From assembly GCF_030408395.1 (NCBI RefSeq), contig NZ_CP046980.1, forward strand, positions 434,001 through 498,000: a stretch of 64,000 nucleotides of DNA, in the 5' to 3' direction. This stretch comes from Corynebacterium aquatimens (GTDB lineage: Bacteria > Actinomycetota > Actinomycetes > Mycobacteriales > Mycobacteriaceae). Below, piece after piece: positions 55,132-62,302 of the stretch. The translations under genes were made by a program, and so were the position numbers. The notes beneath the pieces were generated by a model, which searched no databases, had not been told where the DNA came from, and was given only the letters and a program-made list of their open reading frames with translations. The first letter of the stretch is position 1. Each line of letters begins with the position of its first letter.

Positions 55132-56139
55132 CTACACCGTCACGCGTTTGCGGAAGGACCAGTACGTCCACGCCTGCGAAATCAGCACCACCGGCAGCAT
55201 TACCACTGCAGCGCCAGTCATGATCTTCAGCGTGTACGGGCTCGAAGAGGCATTGCGGATGGTCCAGCCTTCAAAAGCATCGCTTGTCGACGGCAGGACA
55301 TCCGGAAACAGCGACCCAAAGAGCAACACGGCGATGAATGCGATCATCCCAGCCGTGAAGTAAAACGCGAGGCGATCCTTGCCAGCGAACAGTGCCGCAA
55401 TGGCCGCGACGAGCGCAGCTACCGCGAGCGCTACCGCCACCCACGTCCAGGGCTTGCCGTGAAGGATCTGCACCCACACCAGGTAGATCGCGCCACCCAC
55501 CACCACGGGGGCAACCAGCCACTTCTTCGCAATTCCGTGGGCAATCGAGCGCAGCGGCTCATGCGCCTTGAACCCGATGAACAGAGCGCCGTGAAGGAGA
55601 AAAGCCAGCATGAACGCTATTCCCCCGATCAGGCCGAGGGGGTTGAGCAGTCCAAAGAATCCGTCGTAAAGCGAATTGAGGCGTCCATCAGAGTTAAGCG
55701 GAACACCAGCGATGATGTTGGTGAACGCGACGCCCCACAGCACCGCAGGAAGGTACGAGCCGAACGCCGTGCCGATATCGCACCACCGGCGCCATTGAAG
55801 CGTGTCGACTTTGCCACGCCATTCGATGGACACACCGCGGACAATGAGCGCTACGACGATCAGCAGAAGGGGGAGGTAGAAGCCGGAAAACAGAGTCGAA
55901 TACCACTCGGGGAACGCCGCGAAAATTGCCGCGCCGCCGGTGATCAGCCAGACCTCATTGCCGTCCCAGACAGGGCCGATTGTTTTGATCGCGGCGCTGC
56001 GGCGGCGATCGTTTTCTTCAGGCGTGTCCCCGCCGAGGAAGGGGAGGAGCATACCGACACCGAAATCGAATCCCTCCAGAATGAAGTACCCAGTGAAGAA
56101 GAACCCGATGATGACAAACCACATGATCTGAAGGTCCAT
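55132..56139 (-). CDS. cydB: Cytochrome bd oxidase subunit II
   Basis: 335 aa from ATG at 56139 (GTG at 56142 also in frame). Eight to nine hydrophobic helices. The N-terminal IIGFFFTGYFILEGFDFGVGMLLP and the following GNEVWLITGGAA are the CydB signature. Subunit of the high-affinity quinol oxidase used at low oxygen. Abuts the cydA stop. Confidence 0.96.
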   Translation of the reverse strand: MDLQIMWFVIIGFFFTGYFILEGFDFGVGMLLPFLGGDTPEENDRRRSAAIKTIGPVWDGNEVWLITGGAAIFAAFPEWYSTLFSGFYLPLLLIVVALIVRGVSIEWRGKVDTLQWRRWCDIGTAFGSYLPAVLWGVAFTNIIAGVPLNSDGRLNSLYDGFFGLLNPLGLIGGIAFMLAFLLHGALFIGFKAHEPLRSIAHGIAKKWLVAPVVVGGAIYLVWVQILHGKPWTWVAVALAVAALVAAIAALFAGKDRLAFYFTAGMIAFIAVLLFGSLFPDVLPSTSDAFEGWTIRNASSSPYTLKIMTGAAVVMLPVVLISQAWTYWSFRKRVTV

Positions 56140-56141
56140 CA

Positions 56142-57701
56142 CTACTCACCTTCCTTAAGCGCCACGGCGGTGGACCCGCCAGTGGCGGCGTCGCTAAACG
56201 CGAGCGGTTCTAGGTCCGCGTCTTCGGGCGGGCCGTAGGATATTTCAGCCACGCGGTCCGCATCACCGTCGCGCATCCCTGGCTGGTCAATTCCCGCGAG
56301 AACCTGGCGTTTGACCAGGATGAACCACAACACCGCGCCCGCGCCGTACAGCAGCGTGAAGACGGTCAGGCTGAGTACCACCTGCCACGTCGAATGGTTA
56401 GACACGCCATCTTGAACGATCATCATGATGTTCTGTTGCCCCCCAGCAGGATTCTGTCCCTGGAATTCCGGGTTGGGGTGGACGATCCACGGCTGACGGC
56501 CCATCTCCGTGAACACCCAGCCCGCCATGTTGGACAGGAACGGCGCAGGGATGCACAGCAACGCCACCGGCTGGATCCACTTTGCCCGCGGGGTGCGGCC
56601 ACCGCGGGTGAAAATCAACGCGGCCAGCGCCAAGAGGAAAGACACCGCCATGAAGCCAATCATCACGCGGAAGGACCAGTAGGTGACAAACAAGTTTGGC
56701 GTGTAGTTGCCTGGCCCATACAGGGCTTCGTATTCAGCTTGCAGGTCTAAGACGCCGCGGAGTTCCACTCCGGTGAACTTGCCTTGGGCCAAGAACGGCA
56801 AGACGTAGGGTAGGCCAATGATCTGGACGGCATCATTACAGGTGTTCAAACTAGAGAACGACAGCACCGAAAAGTGAGGATCCATCTCCGTGCGGCACAG
56901 CGCCTCTGCCGAAGCCATCTTCATTGGCTGCTGCGTGAACAAGAGCTTTGCAAGCAGGTCGCCCGTGACGGCAAGACCAAAGCTGCCGACGATAATGACC
57001 CACGCTCCGAAACGGGATGCTTTCCGCCACAGCGAAGCTGCCACCCCCGTCGGATCACCCGCGCGAGCCTCCCGCACCATCCACCACCCAGCGATGCTGC
57101 ACACCAACGTGCCGGCGAGCACCCATCCACCGAACATCGCGTGGGGGAAGGCCTGCAGTGCTGTCGGGTTTGTCAGCAGGGCGATGAAGTCCACCAGCTC
57201 GGCGCGCCCAGTCTCCGGGTTGTAGACCGCACCGACCGGGTGCTGCATGAATGAGTTGGCCACGATGATCCAGTACGCGGAGACATTCACCGCCACGGCG
57301 ACCACCCAAATAGACGTCAAGTGCGCCCACCGCGGGATGCGACCCCAGCCGAAAATCCACACCCCGAGGAATACGGATTCGAAGAAGAACGCCATGAGCC
57401 CCTCAAACGCCAGCGGCGCCCCGAAGACGTCTCCGACGAAGCTGGAGTATTCCGACCAGTTCATGCCGAACTGGAATTCCTGGACAATGCCGGTCACGAT
57501 GCCCATGGCGAAGTTGATCAGCATGATGTTTCCAAAGAACCGAGTGGCCTGGTACCAGCGCTCATTGCCGGTGCGGTGCCACAGGGTCTGGAAAATCGCC
57601 ACCATCGGGGTGAGCCCCAAGGTCAGCGGCACAAAAATATAGTGGTAGACGGTAGTGATACCGAACTGCCAGCGTGAGACATCCACGAGGTCTAGACCCA
57701 C
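56142..57701 (-). CDS. cydA: Cytochrome bd oxidase subunit I
   Basis: Heme-bearing quinol oxidase subunit. 519 aa from GTG at 57701 with AAGGA 8 nt upstream; the open frame further upstream covers the promoter. Nine or so helices. Heme-ligand His lies in DVSRWQFGITTVYHYIFVPLTLG; the quinol-loop sequence MGRQPWIVHP (Q loop of the shorter type) and GRAE.VDF segments fit. First gene of cydABDC. Three 9-bp AAAG repeats lie about 120 bp upstream. Confidence 0.96.
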   Translation of the reverse strand: MGLDLVDVSRWQFGITTVYHYIFVPLTLGLTPMVAIFQTLWHRTGNERWYQATRFFGNIMLINFAMGIVTGIVQEFQFGMNWSEYSSFVGDVFGAPLAFEGLMAFFFESVFLGVWIFGWGRIPRWAHLTSIWVVAVAVNVSAYWIIVANSFMQHPVGAVYNPETGRAELVDFIALLTNPTALQAFPHAMFGGWVLAGTLVCSIAGWWMVREARAGDPTGVAASLWRKASRFGAWVIIVGSFGLAVTGDLLAKLLFTQQPMKMASAEALCRTEMDPHFSVLSFSSLNTCNDAVQIIGLPYVLPFLAQGKFTGVELRGVLDLQAEYEALYGPGNYTPNLFVTYWSFRVMIGFMAVSFLLALAALIFTRGGRTPRAKWIQPVALLCIPAPFLSNMAGWVFTEMGRQPWIVHPNPEFQGQNPAGGQQNIMMIVQDGVSNHSTWQVVLSLTVFTLLYGAGAVLWFILVKRQVLAGIDQPGMRDGDADRVAEISYGPPEDADLEPLAFSDAATGGSTAVALKEGE

Positions 57702-57818
57702 GGAACCATTCCTTCCACTCACAGCGAGATGATGCGCTCCGCGACCGTTGCCCGATCGCGCAGCGCCGTACTCACATAGTCGCAGTTTGGTAACAGTCAG
57801 TTCCCGTTTTCGCCGCTG

Positions 57819-57845
57819 AAAGTCGCAAAAGCAACCAAAGTCACA
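57819..57845 (+). repeat. Three 9-bp AAAG-N5 repeats upstream of cydA
   Basis: AAAGTCGCA, AAAGCAACC, AAAGTCACA, each exactly 9 bp. Same pattern as upstream of pstS but in reverse orientation to the cydA gene. Candidate site for an unknown regulator. Confidence 0.55.
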
Positions 57846-57951
57846 TTTCGCCGCGCGCAACGTGTGTGGCAAGCAGCCTCGTCTTCCTACCGGGCCAAGC
57901 CGTGCCCCAGTTTTAGATCCGAGGCACCTTCCGGCTACTATGTTCCATCAC

Positions 57952-58024
57952 GGGCCTTTAGCTCAGTTGGTAGAGCTACGGACTTTTAATCCGCAGGTCC
58001 CGGGTTCGAGCCCCGGAGGGCCCA
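57952..58024 (+). tRNA. tRNA-Lys (anticodon TTT)
   Basis: Cloverleaf drawn by eye. Acceptor GGGCCTT pairs with AGGGCCC (one G-T pair). The anticodon loop is CTTTTAA. The T arm is CCGGG/CCCGG with loop TTCGAGC, and the discriminator is A. No encoded CCA. Confidence 0.95.
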
Positions 58025-58063
58025 CAACTTTTAGTCGCACACCATCCCCGGTTGTGCCTGCAC

Positions 58064-58089
58064 AAGACCGCCGCTACGGCGGTCTTTTC
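58064..58089 (+). terminator. Terminator after tRNA-Lys
   Basis: AAGACCGCC / GGCGGTCTT with loop GCTAC, then TTTTCTTATTT. A typical rho-independent terminator 40 bp after the tRNA. Confidence 0.85.
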
Positions 58090-58159
58090 TTATTTCTCTG
58101 TCTTTTTCCCCACACGGGTGGCTTGAATAATGGACTCGCACAAATCTCGCGCAAATCTC

Positions 58160-59564
58160 GGGTTAAGTGACAAAATGTGTGTCTGATTTCCGGTATATCT
58201 GCTGATCAGGCTGCATAAATCGGGCTCGAATAGGGTTTTTCGCCTTATTCTGGCTCGTTTTTCGTTCAATCCACCGGAATGGCACCTTCATGTGCTAGCG
58301 GGGTGTTGGTGTGCTTTCCCGGTGACACCAAACAGACCACGATGCCCCTCATGTCATGGGGAAACAAAGAAAAACGGTCCCACTCCCAAAGGCTCCACTA
58401 GGTGGCGGTGCAAAGACTGCGGAGCCACCTTCATACGCCACCGCACCGACCAAACCCAAGCTCGGGACTTCACAGCGTTTCACGCCTACGTCACTGGCAC
58501 AGCGTCACTTAACGACGTAGCTGGTACCTTGAACGTCTCCCGCCGCACGCTCGACCGCCGGTTCGCCCCGTTTTGGCTCATCGATGTTCCCAACACCCCA
58601 GACCCACACCGGGTCTACGACCAGATTTTCATCGACGGCACCTACACCGACGCTGGCTGCCTGCTGGTTGCCGCAAGCCGCGACCACGTCATCGCCTGGC
58701 ACTGGGCTAAAAGCGAATCAGCCCACGCCTACACTCAACTACTAAGCGGCATCGCCGCACCGTTATGCGTCGTCCTCGACGGCGGCCAAGGCGCCTTATC
58801 CGCCATCAAAGCCTGCTGGCCCAACACGCTGATCCAGCGCTGTCTCGTCCATGCCCAACGCGTTGTCCGCCGCTACACCACAACACGCCCCCGCACCGAT
58901 GCCGGCAAGGCCATCTATGCACTAGCGCTGAAACTGACCACGATCACCACCGTGGACCAAGCCCGGGAATGGACGCTGCGTCTACACGACTTCGCAGTGG
59001 TCTACAAGGCCTTCCTCAACGAGAAAACACTCCTACCCAAAGAGCGCCGCACCCTCAACCACCAATGGGAATGGACCCATATCCGTGTGCGTAGGGCTTA
59101 CAACTCGCTTGTGCACCTTTCACGCAACAACTGGCTGTTCACCTACCTCCAACCCCCGACAGACGCACTCGAACCCGACCGGTGGGCAGCAACCACCAAC
59201 AGTCTTGAAGGCGGGATCAACGCCCAACTCAAACGCATCGCTGACGCCCACCGCGGCAGATCAGGAGAGCGGCAACGCAAAATGCTCGAATGGTACCTGC
59301 ACTCGAAAACGCAACTGCCTGACGCCCCATTACAGATCGCCAGGCAGTGCAGGTTCGGACAAGATCAACTCGCCAAAGTTCCCGATCTCGTCACTAAAGA
59401 CCGAAACGAATCCGACCATCAAACAGGCCGACCAGCCTTCTACGACAACGCTATCCCAACCGACTACGAACACTCAGTAGGAATCAGAAAAGGACCCCTC
59501 AAATAACAAAAAGCGTGCCCCACCGGCGACACGCCGACCAGACACACTTTTTGTCTATTAACCC
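58160..59564 (+). mobile_element. IS1249-type (IS256 family) insertion sequence, copy 2
   Basis: 1405 bp, same length and ends as copy 1 but inverted. Target duplications CAAATCTC at 58152-58159 and 59565-59572 are intact. The insertion hit a small direct repeat (CAAATCTCGCG occurs just before as well). Two copies with different intact 8-bp duplications show two separate transpositions, not one rearranged element. The region between them holds phoU, dusB, cydABDC and tRNA-Lys. Confidence 0.95.
58292..59506 (+). CDS. IS1249-type transposase, copy 2
   Basis: 404 aa, the same protein as copy 1, with zinc finger Cys18/21/40/43 and DDE residues Asp115, Asp163, Glu306. The sequence identity suggests recent copying or gene conversion. 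Transcription runs toward the two membrane-protein genes that follow, so read-through could affect them. Confidence 0.93.
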   Translation: MLAGCWCAFPVTPNRPRCPSCHGETKKNGPTPKGSTRWRCKDCGATFIRHRTDQTQARDFTAFHAYVTGTASLNDVAGTLNVSRRTLDRRFAPFWLIDVPNTPDPHRVYDQIFIDGTYTDAGCLLVAASRDHVIAWHWAKSESAHAYTQLLSGIAAPLCVVLDGGQGALSAIKACWPNTLIQRCLVHAQRVVRRYTTTRPRTDAGKAIYALALKLTTITTVDQAREWTLRLHDFAVVYKAFLNEKTLLPKERRTLNHQWEWTHIRVRRAYNSLVHLSRNNWLFTYLQPPTDALEPDRWAATTNSLEGGINAQLKRIADAHRGRSGERQRKMLEWYLHSKTQLPDAPLQIARQCRFGQDQLAKVPDLVTKDRNESDHQTGRPAFYDNAIPTDYEHSVGIRKGPLK

Positions 59565-59616
59565 CAAATCTCGCGCAGCTGAGGAACCTTCGTGCGTGCT
59601 TGTACATTAAACGTGC

Positions 59617-60351
59617 ATGAACGCATCAACACCGCCCGATTCTGCGGGCGCCGGCCCGGGTACTGGCTCGGGAGTGAGCCAACCCCCACGGACAAAACGC
59701 TTCGGCGATAAGGCGTTGCGGTGGACCGTCGTCACGAGCTTTCTCGTGGGATTGTTTGCTTCTACGGCTTGGTTCGTATCGCTGGAGCTGGGAGATCGGG
59801 AGCTGAAAGAATCTTTGGCGCAGGGGCCAGAAGACTACACGTCTGCACAGGCGAGATCGGGCTCGGCGCCGGGCTCATCTACAGATGCCGCCGAACACAC
59901 AGCGAACGCTTCCATCGGCCAAGAGTCTGCGTTTGGGCGTGATTTCATCACAGTGACACGCGTATCTGAGTCAGGGGAGGTCCCGATTGAGAGCTATTAC
60001 CGCAACGGTCCGACCACCGTTGTGCCTGATAGCCCCGGAGCCAAGTTCATCGTGGTGGTGGCCGACTTCCGTAACGGTGCGACCGGGCCCGATGATGCCT
60101 GTGATCAGTTGGTATACGCCGGGGTTGAGTCTCCTTCCGGGGAAGAATACGCCCGGTTTATTCCGGATCTGGGAAGTCTGGTGGGCCAACCATCGTGCAC
60201 CATCCCGAAGGAACCAGGCGAGAAGCATTCGGTCACATTTCTCTTTGAAGTCCCCGAAGATTTCGATGAGGGCACCGTAGCGTTCGAAAAACTGAACGAT
60301 GAAAATACTCAGCCCGTTGTGTACCCCGTCGACTTGAGGCCAGAGGCGTAG
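59617..60351 (+). CDS. Membrane-anchored extracytoplasmic protein 1
   Basis: 244 aa. Cytoplasmic Pro/Gly/Ser-rich head (1-35), one membrane helix (about 37-57, VVTSFLVGLFASTAWFVSLEL), then an extracytoplasmic domain with 'GREFITVTRV...GAKFIVVVADFRNGA...' like DUF4352/telokin-like proteins. No enzyme motif. It starts 45 bp beyond the IS target duplication, so the IS probably replaced or altered its promoter. It has a similar plan to the next gene, 15 bp downstream, and the two probably form an operon. Confidence 0.7.
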   Translation: MNASTPPDSAGAGPGTGSGVSQPPRTKRFGDKALRWTVVTSFLVGLFASTAWFVSLELGDRELKESLAQGPEDYTSAQARSGSAPGSSTDAAEHTANASIGQESAFGRDFITVTRVSESGEVPIESYYRNGPTTVVPDSPGAKFIVVVADFRNGATGPDDACDQLVYAGVESPSGEEYARFIPDLGSLVGQPSCTIPKEPGEKHSVTFLFEVPEDFDEGTVAFEKLNDENTQPVVYPVDLRPEA

Positions 60352-60366
60352 AGGAGGACTGCAATC

Positions 60367-60996
60367 ATGACGTCACAGAATGTGCAACGCCGCTTCGCCG
60401 CGTGGGAGCTTCTGCTTATTGGCGCGGCAACCTTCCTCGCCGGGCTTGTAGTTGTGCCCTTGTTCTTCTCAGTGAACACGCTCATCTTCAACAACGCGAA
60501 TTCCGCTCCAGCGCCTAACGACGACCACATGTCACAACGCGAACGGGCAGTGATTCTTGGAAACATTGGTGATGCCGTCTCCGTCGGTGAGGCGTTGGTT
60601 ACCGTCCACAAAGTTGAGATGAGTGACACCATCGACGTGTCTGATGAGCGTACGAATGACGGTGACCCGATCATGGAAGCTGCCCAGCCGGATCGTGACG
60701 GCGACAAATTTGTTCGCGTTGAAGCAACAGTGCGCAACGTCGGCAAGCAAAAGCTCGACTACTGCCAGGGATTCTTCGACCTTGTCCCGCCCGAGAACAC
60801 CATCGACTATGAACTGAGCGACTACACGCGGAACATCCTCAACAATGGAGGGTGCTTGAACGATCTTGGGCCACGACTAGAACGCCAAGTGACCTGGATT
60901 TATGAAGTGCCGAAGGATTTCGAATCTGGTCTGTTGGTCGCGGGTGGGCCCGACAGGGACTCTGTCGCGATTGATCTGCGCGGCCGCGAAACGTAG
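60367..60996 (+). CDS. Membrane-anchored extracytoplasmic protein 2
   Basis: 209 aa. One N-terminal membrane helix (about 13-37, LLLIGAATFLAGLVVVPLFFSV), short linker, then a domain with 'IGDAVSVGEALVTVHKVEMSD...DKFVRVEATVRNVGKQKLDYCQGFFDLVPPENTIDYEL' reminiscent of DUF4352. Two Cys (QGFFDL and NNGGCLND regions) could pair. GAGG ribosome site upstream. Its last 97 bp overlap the convergent glycosyltransferase gene, an unusually long overlap. Confidence 0.72.
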   Translation: MTSQNVQRRFAAWELLLIGAATFLAGLVVVPLFFSVNTLIFNNANSAPAPNDDHMSQRERAVILGNIGDAVSVGEALVTVHKVEMSDTIDVSDERTNDGDPIMEAAQPDRDGDKFVRVEATVRNVGKQKLDYCQGFFDLVPPENTIDYELSDYTRNILNNGGCLNDLGPRLERQVTWIYEVPKDFESGLLVAGGPDRDSVAIDLRGRET

Positions 60997-62258
60997 ATCG
61001 CTGCCACATAGATTGCCGGAGCGATGACGGCCGTGGCCATGTACCCCAGCTCCCACGGCCCAGTTCCTGGCCGGTAGGGATCCTGCGCGGCTACGTTTAC
61101 CGTGACCGAGACCAATGGTAAGCAATACAGGGCAAGCGCAGCCATCGACAGTGCGCCGATGACTTGATCCAAGAGCGCATCCCCGCGGGGTGTGAGCGTG
61201 GTGAGCAGACGGTTCACTGCGAATAGTAAAGCAACGCCAAAAGGCACGATCCACACCCAGTGGTGGTACCAGCTAAACGGGGAAATCATGCAGGCGCCGA
61301 TGCCGATGAGGCCGACGGCGGCGGGGACGTCGTCGACACGCAGGGCCTGCCATGCCACCCACAGGATGAAACCGAAGAAGACCAGCGCGAGCACCAGCCA
61401 CAGCACAGTGGAATCCGTGCCCAGGGTGCGTTCCATCAGAGAGCGGATTGATTGAGCGCCTGGGTTGTTGTGTTTTCCTACGCGGTCGGAGCTGAAAATC
61501 GCGTGCGTCCAGAACTGCTGCGCATCGGGGACTAGAAGGTATCCAATACCGACGGTGACAAGGAACGTGATAAAGCTCCCAGCGGCCGCCCACCAGCGCC
61601 GTTGTAGCAGGAAGAGGATGCCAAAGATCGCTGGGGTGAGTTTGATTCCCGCGGCAAGCCCCACGCCGATGCCCGGCAGCGCGGATTTACGCGGCAGAAA
61701 ATCCAGAAACACCAGCGCCATCAGGATGACGTTGATCTGCCCCCAGTACAGGCTGCCCTGCAGCGGTTCCGTCCCCAGGAGGAAAAACGCCGCGAGCAAG
61801 AGCACTAAAAGAGCAGTGCTTGCTTGACGACGAAAGACTCCCGCACCCCTCCGTTCGCCCTGTGTGGTGGCGTCAACTGTTTTTCTTTGCGTAGGGGCGT
61901 AAGCCACTACGCAAAGTGCAACGACAAGCACCGTCCCCAACACGGTGGTGGTGTGCCAGAGGAGGGTGATTGTGGCGTCGTTAAGCGTGCTCACGAGGGC
62001 GAAGATGGCGGCGGCGAAGGGGGTGTAGGTGAAAGGGAGGCGGCCGAAGATTCCGCCGTCGTAGAGGGGGACGCCGTCGAGGACGCGTTCGCCGCCGCGC
62101 ATATAGATCCACAGGTCAAGTGGCATGCCGCCTTCGAAGGGCCAAGGGTCGAATACGGTTTTGATGTAGTCGTCGGTGACCCAGTATTGGTAGCCGAACA
62201 GACCGACGAGCACGCTCAAGATGCACAGGATCGTCGTTTGCCCAGTCAACCGTTTCAC
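60900..62258 (-). CDS. GT87-family polyprenol-phosphate-mannose-type glycosyltransferase
   Basis: 452 aa integral membrane protein with about 10-12 helices. The early acidic motif MPLDLWIYMRGGERVLDG, and 'SLYWGQINVILMALVFLDFLPRKSALPGIGVGLAAGIKLTPAIFGI', are typical of GT87 (DUF2029) alpha-mannosyltransferases such as those of lipomannan or lipoarabinomannan synthesis. Substrate inferred. The C-terminal 30 residues are encoded in the overlap with the gene on the other strand and look non-conserved. Confidence 0.82.
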   Translation of the reverse strand: MKRLTGQTTILCILSVLVGLFGYQYWVTDDYIKTVFDPWPFEGGMPLDLWIYMRGGERVLDGVPLYDGGIFGRLPFTYTPFAAAIFALVSTLNDATITLLWHTTTVLGTVLVVALCVVAYAPTQRKTVDATTQGERRGAGVFRRQASTALLVLLLAAFFLLGTEPLQGSLYWGQINVILMALVFLDFLPRKSALPGIGVGLAAGIKLTPAIFGILFLLQRRWWAAAGSFITFLVTVGIGYLLVPDAQQFWTHAIFSSDRVGKHNNPGAQSIRSLMERTLGTDSTVLWLVLALVFFGFILWVAWQALRVDDVPAAVGLIGIGACMISPFSWYHHWVWIVPFGVALLFAVNRLLTTLTPRGDALLDQVIGALSMAALALYCLPLVSVTVNVAAQDPYRPGTGPWELGYMATAVIAPAIYVAAIYVSRPRRSIATESLSGPPATNRPDSKSFGTS

Positions 62259-62302
62259 AGGTGGGATCGTACGCGTGTCAACAGGTGGCGTAGGGTGGCG
62301 AC

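Noticed and set aside
48439..59572. Composite transposon carrying phoU-cyd genes
   Set aside because: Each IS has its own distinct 8-bp target duplication, so they inserted separately; the genes between are normal chromosomal neighbours.
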